Notes: a model not told the origin generated them from the sequence alone. Shown: positions 1 to 9,844, counted from the stretch's first letter. The stretch is 64,000 nt of DNA from Sansalvadorimonas sp965243775 (GCA_965243775.1 CBDEWF010000128.1:1-64000), one strand, 5' to 3'. A program made the numbers and translations.

Positions 1-939
1 GCTGCGGCGGTCCCAGCCTCGAATGGCACCTTCAGCCAGAGTCAGTTCCGGGTGCTGAATAATCCGGTTGGAATCAAAGAACTGTTTCATGCCCAGGCCA
101 TCACAGGAGGGGCAGGCACCAGCAGGGTTGTTAAAGGAGAACAGCCGTGGTTCCAATTCGTTCAGACTGTAACCACACTCCGGGCAGGCAAAGCGGGCGG
201 AGAACACAATATCTTCCTGTTCACCGTCCATAAAACTGATGGTTGCCAGACCATCGGCCAGATCAAGAGCTGTTTCAAAAGACTCTGCCAAGCGCAGCTG
301 AAGATCATCCCGAACCTTCACCCGGTCAACAACCACTTCGATAGTGTGCTTCTTGTTCTTCTCCAGTGCTGGTGGAGAATCCAGATCAGTGACAATACCG
401 TTGATACGGGCACGGATAAAGCCCTGGGCTTTCAGCTCACTGAAAACATGTAGATGTACACCCTTACGTGCCCGCACGATTGGTGCCAGCAGCATAATTT
501 TGGAGCCTTCGGGCAGAGCCAAGGCTTGGTCAACCATCTGGCTAATGGTTTGTGCTTCCAGAGCATGGTGATGTTTTGGGCAGCGTGGAGTACCAACGCG
601 GGCAAACAGCAGACGAAGGTAGTCGTAAATTTCGGTAATGGTTCCCACTGTGGAGCGTGGGTTATGGCTGGTGGACTTCTGTTCAATGGATATGGCCGGA
701 GAAAGACCTTCGATATGGTCAACATCCGGTTTTTCCATCATGGAGAGGAACTGTCGTGCATAAGCAGACAGTGATTCGACATAACGGCGCTGGCCTTCTG
801 CATAAAGAGTATCGAAAGCCAGAGAAGATTTACCTGAACCGGAAAGGCCCGTAATAACAATCAGCTTATCCCGAGGTAAGTCCAGATCGATATTTTTAAG
901 ATTATGAGTGCGCGCGCCGCGTACGGTGATCGAATCCAC
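1..939 (-). CDS. uvrA: UvrA, excinuclease ABC subunit A (3' end outside window)
   Basis: First 313 codons of the DNA-damage recognition ATPase of nucleotide excision repair. The minus-strand translation begins at a GTG at 939, with GGAG seven bases upstream, and reads like UvrA throughout: RGARTHNLKNI, the Walker A GLSGSGKSSLAFDTLYAEG, RRYVESLSAYARQFL, the KPDVDHIEGLSPAISIEQ signature, and GAIRGWDRR at the window edge. The gene continues beyond position 1. The gene is divergent from the TauE-like permease, and ssb lies close by as in many gammaproteobacteria. I looked for an obvious LexA box (CTGT-N8-ACAG) in the 175-bp divergent gap and did not find one. Confidence 0.97.
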   Translation of the reverse strand, partial: MDSITVRGARTHNLKNIDLDLPRDKLIVITGLSGSGKSSLAFDTLYAEGQRRYVESLSAYARQFLSMMEKPDVDHIEGLSPAISIEQKSTSHNPRSTVGTITEIYDYLRLLFARVGTPRCPKHHHALEAQTISQMVDQALALPEGSKIMLLAPIVRARKGVHLHVFSELKAQGFIRARINGIVTDLDSPPALEKNKKHTIEVVVDRVKVRDDLQLRLAESFETALDLADGLATISFMDGEQEDIVFSARFACPECGYSLNELEPRLFSFNNPAGACPSCDGLGMKQFFDSNRIIQHPELTLAEGAIRGWDRRS

Positions 940-1114
940 AGGATGACTCCACTTTAGAACCGGTCGATTATAAACATCTGCAGCAGGGAAAGGCAGTTGA
1001 ATCCTTTTATCAGGACTATTGAGATGATTATTGTGAGATCATATTCATTGTTGCCAATAAGAGCCGTTGGGATAGTTTGAATTGAAGCAAGAGAGGAAAG
1101 AGAATTAAAACGAT

Positions 1115-1861
1115 ATGGAATTTTCTTCGGAGTACCTGACTCTATTTACAGTCATAGGGTTTCTATCCGGGCTGATTAATGCCGTAGCCGGCGGCGGAGG
1201 TATGCTGGTTCTGCCGGTTTTATTATGGGCCGGAGTTCCTCCTATCAATGCACTGGCAGTTAATAAGTTTCAGGCTGTATTTGGCACACTTTCGTCCAGT
1301 TTTAATTTCTATCGCAATGGTTTGATTGATCTGAAACCCATGCTTCCTGCCCTTGGGTTTGCTGTTATTGGCAGTGCTTTAGGGACGGGGTTACTTCAGA
1401 TTATTTCAGGAAAGTTTCTGGCTCAGCTTCTGCCGTGGCTATTGATCGGAGCAGCTCTTTATACTGCTTTTTCGCCTCGTATTAGTGACGAGGGTTCCAA
1501 CCCTCTCTGCTCTCAGAAAGTCTTTAACTTTACTGGGGGCTTTGGAATTGGTTTTTACGGCGGATTCTTTGGGCCGGGTATGGGAACGCTTGCAGCCTTA
1601 TTCTTTGCAGTGCTGCTGGGTTACAACATGCGACGGGCAACCGCACATGCCAAGCCGGTTGTAGTGGTGTCGAATATTATTTCCATGCTGATCTTTGTGT
1701 TTGCCGGACAGGTGCTTTGGGCTGCGGCTGTTCCCATGGCTTTGGCACAGATTGTGGGGGGAAGAATTGGTTCAAACCTGGTGATTAGCCGGGGTGTAAT
1801 GCTAATAAAACCCCTGATTGTGACAGTTACAATAATTATTGCCGTACGGTTGCTAATATAA
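1115..1861 (+). CDS. TauE/SafE-family membrane permease
   Basis: A 248-residue polytopic membrane protein of the TauE/SafE (DUF81) family, whose members are proposed to export sulfite, sulfoacetate or other organosulfur anions. The family's two-fold pseudo-repeat is visible: an N-terminal FLSGLINAVAGGGGMLVLP glycine-rich loop followed by NALAVNKFQAVFGTLSS, and a C-terminal GFYGGFFGPGMGTL followed by ATAHAKPVVVVSNIIS. About seven or eight hydrophobic segments fill the length, normal for the family. It sits 48 bp before the MFS gene and may be co-transcribed with it. The substrate cannot be told from sequence. Confidence 0.88.
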   Translation: MEFSSEYLTLFTVIGFLSGLINAVAGGGGMLVLPVLLWAGVPPINALAVNKFQAVFGTLSSSFNFYRNGLIDLKPMLPALGFAVIGSALGTGLLQIISGKFLAQLLPWLLIGAALYTAFSPRISDEGSNPLCSQKVFNFTGGFGIGFYGGFFGPGMGTLAALFFAVLLGYNMRRATAHAKPVVVVSNIISMLIFVFAGQVLWAAAVPMALAQIVGGRIGSNLVISRGVMLIKPLIVTVTIIIAVRLLI

Positions 1862-1909
1862 GCGGTTCGGCTGATAGTATGCCGCACGGGAAATAACAAA
1901 CTGATTAGA

Positions 1910-3262
1910 ATGAATTCACTAGAAGTACGGGCAGCGTCTTCGCTGTCTTTGGTCTTTGCCCTGCGTATGTTGGGGCTCTTTATGCTGCTGCCGGTTCTGG
2001 CGGTTTATGCGGATGAACTGAAAGGCACAACGCCTGCACTGATCGGTCTGGCTATTGGCGCTTATGGCATCAGTCAGTCTCTGTTACAGATTCCAGCCGG
2101 ACTTTTATCTGACCGTATCGGCCGCAAGCCGGTGATTATTGGAGGTTTGTTAATTTTTGTGGCTGGCAGCCTGCTGGCTGGCTCCTCAGATTCTATTACC
2201 AATATTATTGCCGGGCGTTTTCTGCAGGGAGCCGGTGCTATTGCTGCAGCTGTAACAGCTTTACTGGCTGACCTGACCCGGGAAGAAAACCGTACCCGCG
2301 CCATGGCGATGGTGGGGATCAGTATCGGCCTGTCTTTCTGTGTGGCTATGGTACTTGGACCATTGCTTGTGCAGCAGTGGGGGCTGCCAGGTCTGTTTGA
2401 TATTTCTGCGGTAATGGCTCTTGGTGCTATTGCTCTGGTGGTCTGGGCCATCCCGACACCTGTGCGGCAAAAAGCTAATCGGGAAACTGTTGCAACTCTT
2501 TCCCAGTTACGACAGGTGCTTGGGCACAGGCAGCTTCTGCGGCTGAATGCTGGCGTATTTACTCTGCACTTTGTACTGATGCTGCTATTTATGCAGCTCC
2601 CTCTGGCGTTACAGAACCTGGCGGGTCTTCCTCGTGAAGAGCACTGGTGGGTATATCTGTTGACTATGATTGTTTCGTTCTTCGCCATGGTGCCCTTTAT
2701 TGTTATTGGCGAGAAGAAGAGAATGATTCGACCGATTATGATTGGTGCGGTGGCTCTTCTTTTTGTTGCCCAGGGAATGATCTGGGCCAACCAAGCTAAT
2801 CTGATGTGGCTGATCGCCAGTGTTCTGCTGTTCTTTATGGCTTTTAATTATCTGGAAGCCACAATGCCTTCGGTAGTGAGCCGGATTGCTCCTGCGGGTA
2901 GTCGGGGAACAGCGATGGGGGCCTTTGCCACCTGTCAGTTCCTGGGAGCGGGCCTCGGGGGAATAATTGCAGGTTTGGCTTATCAAATGTGGGGTGGGAC
3001 TGGTATCTTTGTGGTTGGGGCAATTGCGACTGCCATATGGTGGTTGTTGTCTGTTACTATGAACAATCCCCCCTATGTAAGTAGTATCGTATTAGATCTT
3101 TATCCGGTGGTTCCATCAGAAGCCAACCGGATGAGTAATCGTCTGGCAGCGGTGACAGGTGTTAAAGATGTAACCCTGATCGTTGAAGAGCAGACTGCCT
3201 ATCTGAAAATTGATAAGCAGCAGCTCGATGAACAGCATTTACGCCAGTATGGGGACTGGTAA
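1910..3262 (+). CDS. yajR: MFS transporter, YajR type
   Basis: A 450-residue major facilitator superfamily transporter. Motif A is visible as GLLSDRIGRKPVI after the second helix, and LADLTREENRTRAMA follows in the loop region. Twelve transmembrane helices are expected. After the last helix there is a soluble C-terminal stretch of roughly 65 residues (NRMSNRLAAVTGVKDVTLIVEE onward) that resembles the ferredoxin-like YAM domain of E. coli YajR, which also has about 450 residues. The MFS gene between uvrA and ssb is a familiar arrangement in pseudomonads and relatives. The substrate is unknown; probably proton-coupled efflux. Confidence 0.85.
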   Translation: MNSLEVRAASSLSLVFALRMLGLFMLLPVLAVYADELKGTTPALIGLAIGAYGISQSLLQIPAGLLSDRIGRKPVIIGGLLIFVAGSLLAGSSDSITNIIAGRFLQGAGAIAAAVTALLADLTREENRTRAMAMVGISIGLSFCVAMVLGPLLVQQWGLPGLFDISAVMALGAIALVVWAIPTPVRQKANRETVATLSQLRQVLGHRQLLRLNAGVFTLHFVLMLLFMQLPLALQNLAGLPREEHWWVYLLTMIVSFFAMVPFIVIGEKKRMIRPIMIGAVALLFVAQGMIWANQANLMWLIASVLLFFMAFNYLEATMPSVVSRIAPAGSRGTAMGAFATCQFLGAGLGGIIAGLAYQMWGGTGIFVVGAIATAIWWLLSVTMNNPPYVSSIVLDLYPVVPSEANRMSNRLAAVTGVKDVTLIVEEQTAYLKIDKQQLDEQHLRQYGDW

Positions 3263-3367
3263 GTAATTGGATTAGATGAAGGCTGGGAATCCCACTTTCC
3301 TGAATCAATTGCTATAGAACCGGATGCTTCCGGGACTTTGGATTATCAAAAAATATGGGAGAAGCCA

Positions 3368-3988
3368 ATGGCTCGTGGTGGTGTTAACAAGGTCATACTG
3401 ATTGGTAACCTTGGAGGGGATCCGGAAGTTCGTTACACCCCGAACGGCAGTGCGGTCACTAACCTGAGCATTGCGACCAGTGAATCCTGGCGCGACAAGC
3501 AGACTGGTCAGCAGCAGGAACGTACCGAGTGGCACCGTGTGGTCATGTTCGGCAAGCTGGCAGAAATTGCCGGCCAGTACTTGCGCAAGGGTTCCAAGGT
3601 TTATATCGAAGGTAAGCTGCAAACCCGTAAGTGGCAGGATCAGCAGGGCCAGGATCGTTATACGACAGAGATTGTTGTTGATATTAATGGCCAGATGCAG
3701 ATGTTGGATAGCCGCCAGGATGGTGGAAACATGAGTTACGGTCAGCCTCAGCAGGCGGCTGCACCTCAACAGAACCAAGGTTATGGTCAGCCTCAACAGC
3801 AACAGGCTGCGCAACAGACTCAAGGCTATGGTCAGCAGCCCCAGCAGCAGAATCAGGGTTACGGCCAGCCACAGCAGCGTGCTTCTCAGCAGCGTTCTCA
3901 ATCTGCTCCCCAGCAGCAACAGCAACAACAGCCTCAGCCTGCTCCAGCGGGTGGATTTGATGACTTTGATGATGATATTCCCTTCTGA
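3368..3988 (+). CDS. ssb: Single-stranded DNA-binding protein
   Basis: SSB protects single-stranded DNA and recruits repair and replication partners. The 206-residue product starts at MARGGVNKVILIGNLGGDPE (ATG 3368, GGGAGA a few bases upstream; a reading frame extended to 3338 lacks conservation). The OB fold covers about residues 1-112 with the usual TEWHRVVMFGKLAEIA. A long glutamine/glycine/proline linker follows, and the protein ends in the acidic tip DDDIPF that binds partner proteins. The linker is encoded by a CAG-rich low-complexity stretch. A terminator follows. Confidence 0.98.
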   Translation: MARGGVNKVILIGNLGGDPEVRYTPNGSAVTNLSIATSESWRDKQTGQQQERTEWHRVVMFGKLAEIAGQYLRKGSKVYIEGKLQTRKWQDQQGQDRYTTEIVVDINGQMQMLDSRQDGGNMSYGQPQQAAAPQQNQGYGQPQQQQAAQQTQGYGQQPQQQNQGYGQPQQRASQQRSQSAPQQQQQQQPQPAPAGGFDDFDDDIPF

Positions 3989-4029
3989 GACTGACCGGAG
4001 GGTGTATTTTGTAAAATTTGATTAAAATC

Positions 4030-4062
4030 AAAGCTCTGTCCCTATGGGATGGAGCTTTTTTT
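4030..4062 (+). terminator. Rho-independent terminator of ssb
   Basis: AAAGCTC pairs with GAGCTTT around an inner CCC-TAT-GGG hairpin, followed directly by a run of T. It lies about 40 bases after the ssb stop codon. Confidence 0.8.
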
Positions 4063-4112
4063 CAGCGAAATCTTTTGCTTTTCGTATTACTTTTTCCTTT
4101 CCGGCTATTTAT

Positions 4113-4736
4113 TTATTGCGCCTGGGTATTTTGGCCAGACAAACAACTTGCTTTTGGCTGGTTGCCATCCCAGGGTCGATTAATCCAGGCGTTGATGCCG
4201 CCGGCATATCGATAGACTTCCTTATAGCCCAGCTTCATAGCCCAGGCAGCTGCACTGTGGCTTCTGTCACAGGCTGAGCGACCACAGTAAAATACAAGAG
4301 GTCTGTTTGGATCAGGCCCCAGAATTTCAATAAAATCCTGCACCGTTTTTCCCTCCATCAGCTCGATATTCCACTGCTCAACAGGAGCTGGACTTCTGGG
4401 AAACCAGAATGAAACAGCACCTGGGATATGCTGAGACTGATACCGTTCAACTGGCAGAGTATCAATGACCAGACAGTTTCTCCCTGAGGCCAGAAGGTTT
4501 TTGATATCGCTGGTGGTAATCAAACGATATCCACCCAGGGTTGCCAGTCTGTGGGATTTCACAATGAGTTGATTAATCTCCCGCTCTGATGGCACTTGTT
4601 TTTGCGGACACAGACAGCAGCCTTGTAACAGGAGTACCAGGCAAACCAACAGGTTCACTGCGAATACATGCACACATAGCTCCTGTTTTTGATTTTTAAT
4701 TAAGTGAGAAAGATGAGGCGAAAAAGAGTAGTCCAT
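4113..4736 (-). CDS. Rhodanese-domain lipoprotein
   Basis: A predicted periplasmic or membrane-anchored rhodanese. The C-terminal half contains the single rhodanese domain: DIKNLLASGRNCLVIDTLP, HIPGAVSFWFPRS, the active-site loop FYCGRSACDRS (a cysteine is present) and the closing YRYAGGINAW. The N-terminal part has a hydrophobic stretch ending in a lipobox-like LLQGC. The ATG at 4736 follows GAGAGGAG and is preferred over an upstream in-frame start at 4868, whose extra 44 residues are basic and unlike a signal. A shorter start nearer the hydrophobic stretch is possible. It is convergent with ssb. The sulfur substrate is unknown. Confidence 0.78.
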   Translation of the reverse strand: MDYSFSPHLSHLIKNQKQELCVHVFAVNLLVCLVLLLQGCCLCPQKQVPSEREINQLIVKSHRLATLGGYRLITTSDIKNLLASGRNCLVIDTLPVERYQSQHIPGAVSFWFPRSPAPVEQWNIELMEGKTVQDFIEILGPDPNRPLVFYCGRSACDRSHSAAAWAMKLGYKEVYRYAGGINAWINRPWDGNQPKASCLSGQNTQAQ

Positions 4737-4942
4737 TTTGCGGGTTTTTCTCCTCTCTACTAACCTGTGTCGGCGATAGTGCCAGTGCCAGATAACAGAT
4801 TTTCTGGAAATGGTGACTCTGGAGATATAACTCTGGAGACATGGCGGGAGATAGTGACTGCAGGACACAGCTTCGCTCTGGGACAGGCGTTGTTAATAAG
4901 CGGGAAAAATGGATGATTTATAAACCTGGCAGGTAGAAATAC

Positions 4943-7900
4943 ATGTGGTCATCGATCCGCAATAAGGTCGTGCTGTTCACCATAGTTCCCATCACTTTCC
5001 TGTACGGCATTATTTTTATTTTTCATATTTTTGAAATTCTGAACGTTTCCAGATCGGCTGTGGAAGAGTTCATGGAGCAGCAGGCAGCTCACTACGCCGG
5101 ACTTCTTGATAACCAGTTGAAATATATAGAATCCTACGGCGAGTTTCTGGCCAGTAATATCCGCAGCCTTGAAGTTAAATCTGATAAGTTTCTGGAGCAG
5201 CTGCGTATCATCCTTGAAGGGAGCGATGTTTTTCACGCAGTATTGATTGGCAGACCGGGGCTGGGAAAACTCTTCCAGTTTAAGAATAATTCGGTCCAAT
5301 ACAATGAGTGGTCAGATGATCAAGCAGAGCCTTTGAATATCAACCCTTGGGGGTGGAGCCTTCCCTATGAGTGTCCATTAACAGGGAAAAAGGTGGTTTT
5401 GTTCCGGATTTCAAAGCTGAAAGATACCTACTTTATGGTACACGTTGAGGGTCTTTTGAACCTGCTGCAGGAAAGAAATCCGCGCAAATTCCGTTTCGTT
5501 ATTGTTGACCGGGATGGTCAGTTTGTTCACTCGGATATGCGCAGTACCAAACCAGACAACTCCCTGTATGAAACGGCTCTCAGGCTGCAGTCTGAAACTT
5601 TGGAAAGATTAGTCACCGGACCTGTCCATGAAGGCAGGAAAGGTATGGAAGTGGTGTTCTTCAGGGACTGGCCCACCTGGTACTTTGCCAGCCCGGTTCC
5701 TGAATCAGGCTGGACGCTGCTGACTCATATCCGTGAAACTTATGCTCTTGGACCAGCCTGGCAGGCCGCCTATTCAAGTGGGTTATTGATGTTTATTGTT
5801 TTGCTTGTGGTGAGTGCAGGAGTTTTGAAGATATCAGGGTTTATCACCCGCCCTCTGGTGAAATTAACCAAGGCCGTTGATCATCTGGGAGATGGTCACT
5901 GGCACCTGCCCTTTGAACGAGTTTCCCATGATGAAACCGGTCGCCTTACCCGCAGTATATCTGCCATGGCCCAGCGCCTGGAAGAACGGGATGCAGCCCT
6001 GAAGGAGCTAAGGACAAATAATATCAGCCGTATCGCCGAGCGGCTCAGAGGACATTACTTCTATTACACCCTTGATGAAAGAGGACAGCTGACTTTTGTC
6101 AGTGCTTCGGTAACTCATATTCTGGGTTACTCTCCCCAGGACTTCATTCGTAAGGTTGAAGATTTGTTTTACAGGGGGCATAAGCACAGGGATATTCGAA
6201 GAGTCATAAAAAGCGCTCTTGATGGTCAGCTTCCGGATGATGCTGTTCAGATTGAATTGCCACACCGTGACGGTGGTACCAGAATTATTGAGATTATTAA
6301 TGTCCCGGTCGTTGAACCAGGTGGACGGATCAGTGGTATTGAAGGCATGGGGCATGATGTCACTGAATTAATTAGTGATACCAAAAAGTTTCGTGGCCTG
6401 CTTGAGTCTGCACCAGACGCCATTGTTATCACCGATCGGGATGAGCTGATCACCATGGTTAACGCCAGGGCAGAAGATCTGTTCGGCTATGGGCGACAGG
6501 AGCTGGTAGGAAAGCCCCTGGCGATGCTGGGCAAGAAAAGATCTGGCTATCTTTTGCCACAGGATGATGCCGTGGCCTGTTCAGACTCACTTCAGCAGGG
6601 ATTTGAAACTATCTGCCGAAAGCAGGATGGGTACTGTTTTCCGGCAGAAGTGACATCCAGTCCTCTGGATATGGCTACGGGAACTCTGATAACCATAGCT
6701 GTCAGAGATATTACTGACCGTAAAAATACAGAAAAAGATCTGCGCCAGGCCCGGGATCGGGCAAGAGCTGCCGATCAAGCCAAGAGCCAGTTTCTTTCCA
6801 ATATGAGCCATGAGCTGAGAACGCCGCTGAACGGTATCCTTGGACATGTTCAGCTTATGTTGAGAACAAACTCACTGGATAGTCAGCAGCGTGAAAGCCT
6901 GGAAACGGTAGAAGACTGTGGTCAGCATTTATTATTGATCATCAACGATATTCTGAATCTGACCAAAATAGAAACGACAGGCGCTCAAGTACAGTTCCAG
7001 CCTGTCCGCCTTCGGCCTGTGTTGGATAAGGTTTGCAGGATGCTTCGTCCCCGGGCAGAGAGAAAAGGACTGCAGTTGGTGCTGGATGTGGATGACAAAC
7101 TACCATCTGTCATTCTTATGGATGCAACCAAGCTTAGACAGGTACTGATCAACCTTCTTGGAAATGCCGTCAAGTTTACCCGGCATGGCAAGGTTCAGCT
7201 CAAAGTGGTGGCCAATGGCGAGCAGGTTGTTTATATCGTCAGTGATACCGGGGTTGGTATTGATCCTGGAGAGCAGGACAGAATATTCGCTCCCTTTCAA
7301 CAGGTCGAATTTCAGGATCATCCCGGTGGGACGGGACTGGGGCTTGCGATCAGTCAGAGACTGGTATCAGCCCTCAGTGGGACTCTGAAAGTTGCCAGCT
7401 CCCCTGGTTTTGGCAGTCGGTTTTACTTTTCTCTCCCTCTGCGCAAGGCTGTCCTAAATGAAGATGTCGAGGCCAGTGCGGCCAGTCTTGATGCCCGCTG
7501 CATGCATCTGCAGCCGGGAGAAGAAGCCAGGGTACTGGTCGTTGATGACAGTCGTATTAATCGTGAACTTCTCGTGCGCCTTTTAGAAGACGCCGGATTT
7601 AAGACTCTTGAAGCAGTTAACGGGCTGGATGGAGTGAATTTGGTGCATAAGCAGCAGCCAGACCTTGTGCTCATGGATATACGAATGCCAGTGATGAATG
7701 GTATGGAAGCCGTTCGGAGACTCAGGCAACGGGGGAATTCCGTACCCGTGATTGCAGTGACGGCCAGTGTTGATCCGGTCCAGCAGGAAAAATTTGAGGC
7801 TCTGGGTTTTGATGGTTATATCGGCAAACCATTCAGGGTGGACGATCTGTTCAAGAAAATTGAAGCCGTCCTGGATATTCACTTTGTTTGGAAAGAGGGG

Positions 7901-8203
7901 CGGGAAAATGGCTCTGAAACTGACTCTGCTCCTCCTTCTTCTCCTTCTGTACCCCATGTCAGGTCGCTTATGAAGTCTTTGCAGGAGGCGGCCGAGGTAG
8001 GAGATGTTGACCGGGTGCGGGCTTTAACACAGCAGCTGCAGGAAGACCCTGCCTGTGAAAAGTTTGTTGCAGCACTTGAAAGTCTGTGTAAAACCTTCGC
8101 CTTTGACCAGCTGGAAAGCTTTTGTAGAAATATTATGGAGCAGGTGGCTACAGGCTCAGAAACAGACGACGATAAACAAACACCACCATCGTCAGAGCGA
8201 TGA
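4943..8203 (+). CDS. Hybrid sensor histidine kinase (cache-HAMP-PAS-PAS-HisKA-HATPase-REC)
   Basis: A 1086-residue membrane-bound hybrid kinase. In order: transmembrane helix about 8-30; periplasmic cache-like sensor about 30-280; second helix about 281-302; HAMP about 300-355; PAS about 365-480; second PAS about 482-600 (FRGLLESAPDAIVITD); HisKA with phospho-acceptor His623 in SNMSHELRTPLNG; HATPase with NLLGNAVKF, DTGVGID and GTGLGLAI; receiver with Asp912 in LVLMDIRMPVMNG; then a helical tail of about 100 residues with no recognisable HPt histidine motif. No cognate response regulator is adjacent, so it probably feeds a distant phosphorelay. Its last 56 bases overlap the convergent Lnt-like gene. 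Confidence 0.92.
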   Translation: MWSSIRNKVVLFTIVPITFLYGIIFIFHIFEILNVSRSAVEEFMEQQAAHYAGLLDNQLKYIESYGEFLASNIRSLEVKSDKFLEQLRIILEGSDVFHAVLIGRPGLGKLFQFKNNSVQYNEWSDDQAEPLNINPWGWSLPYECPLTGKKVVLFRISKLKDTYFMVHVEGLLNLLQERNPRKFRFVIVDRDGQFVHSDMRSTKPDNSLYETALRLQSETLERLVTGPVHEGRKGMEVVFFRDWPTWYFASPVPESGWTLLTHIRETYALGPAWQAAYSSGLLMFIVLLVVSAGVLKISGFITRPLVKLTKAVDHLGDGHWHLPFERVSHDETGRLTRSISAMAQRLEERDAALKELRTNNISRIAERLRGHYFYYTLDERGQLTFVSASVTHILGYSPQDFIRKVEDLFYRGHKHRDIRRVIKSALDGQLPDDAVQIELPHRDGGTRIIEIINVPVVEPGGRISGIEGMGHDVTELISDTKKFRGLLESAPDAIVITDRDELITMVNARAEDLFGYGRQELVGKPLAMLGKKRSGYLLPQDDAVACSDSLQQGFETICRKQDGYCFPAEVTSSPLDMATGTLITIAVRDITDRKNTEKDLRQARDRARAADQAKSQFLSNMSHELRTPLNGILGHVQLMLRTNSLDSQQRESLETVEDCGQHLLLIINDILNLTKIETTGAQVQFQPVRLRPVLDKVCRMLRPRAERKGLQLVLDVDDKLPSVILMDATKLRQVLINLLGNAVKFTRHGKVQLKVVANGEQVVYIVSDTGVGIDPGEQDRIFAPFQQVEFQDHPGGTGLGLAISQRLVSALSGTLKVASSPGFGSRFYFSLPLRKAVLNEDVEASAASLDARCMHLQPGEEARVLVVDDSRINRELLVRLLEDAGFKTLEAVNGLDGVNLVHKQQPDLVLMDIRMPVMNGMEAVRRLRQRGNSVPVIAVTASVDPVQQEKFEALGFDGYIGKPFRVDDLFKKIEAVLDIHFVWKEGRENGSETDSAPPSSPSVPHVRSLMKSLQEAAEVGDVDRVRALTQQLQEDPACEKFVAALESLCKTFAFDQLESFCRNIMEQVATGSETDDDKQTPPSSER

Positions 8204-9578
8204 AGGCCAGAGGAGACAGATAGCCAAAGTGCATGTAGGGAGTTATCCCGGTCATGGGAGTAATCTGGCCAGTGATGAATTCACCTTCTGGCAAGTAGCT
8301 TGCTTCCGTCACACCATCACTGTTGATCTGGGCGGACAGACCGGTTGAACTGTACCTGAGAAGAGGGCGTGACACTTCCAGTGCCCTCGCCCGGTCAATC
8401 CTGAGCAGTCGTTCCTGAGTATCTTTAGTCAATACCGGAGTGTCATAAACGATAACAGCCTCTGCCCCGATGATTCTGGAAGGTATCAGGAAAGGGTTAA
8501 GATCATCCGGTGACTCCAGAATCATGATCCGGTAAGCATCGACGGCCGGGGGGCGAACAGTTGAAGGATCACTAATGGGCAGATTAGCATCGTAGACATT
8601 AACCGGTTGCTTGTTGTGCCTGGAGCGGCATGTACAGCCATCGCCCTCACCAAAAACACAATAGAACACTGTGCACTCTGGTAGTGACGTAGCAAAAGGC
8701 GCCACAAATGCTGTATCCCTGATTGTATCAAGGTTTTTGATTTCGGCCGGCCATGTCTGATTTTCACCAGCTTTAAATGTTGTTCCAAGAATCATAAGTT
8801 TGGGATGAGGCGGTGATGTACTCTCAATTATTGAGGTTATTTTCTGGCTGTCTGGCTGGGTTTGCATGATGTAATTGAAGGGACGCTTATCATAGGGACT
8901 GGTCCAGTCAATGGAACTGCAGAGCCAGGGGGCAATCAGAGTTGCGGTGAGGGCAATGCCCAGACTCACTCGATGACGAGGGTGTTTTTTTTGAAACTGA
9001 TATATAAGGCTGCTGCACAGGCTGGATGACAGGGCAAGAAAGAGACTGGCCCCAAATATTCCAAAGAGTGGGACCAGGCTGTCTGATGGCAGCCCGATAA
9101 TAGAGTATCCACTTAAAAGATAGGGGGGGACTTTAGTTGACAGTAGACTGTAAAGAACCTCAAAAGTGAGCCATAGAATGGAGAACAAGAGGGCACTTCC
9201 GGTTGAAAAAGGAGGAAAGATGAATAGTTTTTTGATAAATGGATAGAGTCCCATTACAGCAAGCTGAAGGACTGCAGGGAGGACAAAGAGTAGAAAAGTA
9301 AAATGAACAAACTCCCCTTTTTGAAAAATATATTCAGGATTTAGTTTCAAAAATGTCCATAGTTGCCCTGTAAGTACATAGCCAAGGGTAAACCCTGGTA
9401 CAGAGATGCAAAAAACCTCCCGGGCAAGGAGTTGTGTGCGGCTGAAGAACAGGGCGGCGCCGGCAAAAGAGAGTATCCAGAAGTTAAATGGTGGCAGCCC
9501 AAGAGGGAGTAGTACTCCCGACGTCAGGGCAGTTGAGAAGCTGGTAATGGCAGAATACCTGAATTTTGCTCGTGGCAT
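8148..9578 (-). CDS. Lnt-like membrane protein lacking the nitrilase active site
   Basis: Resembles apolipoprotein N-acyltransferase (Lnt), which adds the third acyl chain to lipoproteins in the inner membrane. The N-terminal half shows PLGLPPFNFWILSFAGAALF and several transmembrane helices, like Lnt; the C-terminal half carries RARALEVSRPLLRYSSTGLS, matching Lnt's RALE-x-RP-LLR-x-xN-G motif, and a final helix. The nitrilase triad is not there: the WPE glutamate region reads LMILGTTFKA, the region of the catalytic cysteine (ICYE in Lnt) reads IMILESP, and no equivalent of the lysine loop is clear. A start at ATG 9578 is chosen; an upstream TTG at 9662 is also in frame. Probably a divergent paralogue with a different role. 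Confidence 0.7.
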   Translation of the reverse strand: MPRAKFRYSAITSFSTALTSGVLLPLGLPPFNFWILSFAGAALFFSRTQLLAREVFCISVPGFTLGYVLTGQLWTFLKLNPEYIFQKGEFVHFTFLLFVLPAVLQLAVMGLYPFIKKLFIFPPFSTGSALLFSILWLTFEVLYSLLSTKVPPYLLSGYSIIGLPSDSLVPLFGIFGASLFLALSSSLCSSLIYQFQKKHPRHRVSLGIALTATLIAPWLCSSIDWTSPYDKRPFNYIMQTQPDSQKITSIIESTSPPHPKLMILGTTFKAGENQTWPAEIKNLDTIRDTAFVAPFATSLPECTVFYCVFGEGDGCTCRSRHNKQPVNVYDANLPISDPSTVRPPAVDAYRIMILESPDDLNPFLIPSRIIGAEAVIVYDTPVLTKDTQERLLRIDRARALEVSRPLLRYSSTGLSAQINSDGVTEASYLPEGEFITGQITPMTGITPYMHFGYLSPLAFIALTMVVFVYRRLFLSL

Positions 9579-9675
9579 TATGTGATTCCATAAATTTACC
9601 TTTTCCACCCTCCTGAACAGGGGAGGGATCTCCTCATTCCTGACAGTTGGATTTAAGAGCAAGCAATATAGACCA

Positions 9676-9844
9676 CTAGGAGCCTGTCGGACTTAACGCT
9701 AACCTACTGCGAAAAAGCCGGATTTGGCCATTTTTTAGAACCACTTTCGTCAAATAGAACCACTATTCTCCTCAAGTGTTTCTAAAAACTGGCTCAAACC
9801 GGACTTTTTCTCGCTACGGTTGGTTAAGTCCGACAGGCTCCTAG
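9676..9844. repeat. 169-bp MITE-like element (copy 1)
   Basis: The ends are a perfect 20-bp inverted repeat, CTAGGAGCCTGTCGGACTTA at 9676-9695 and its complement at 9825-9844; weaker symmetry continues inward for about 20 bases. The centre contains AAATAGAACCACTATTC, also found in a similar element at 50223-50389. There is no coding capacity. The right end shares CTAG with the left end of the IS630 element. Confidence 0.8.

Noticed and set aside
432..725. Small frames on both strands in the first 900 bases
   Set aside because: They are out-of-frame shadows of uvrA, which itself has no stop inside the window.
940..1114. LexA box upstream of uvrA
   Set aside because: No CTGT-N8-ACAG type palindrome could be found.
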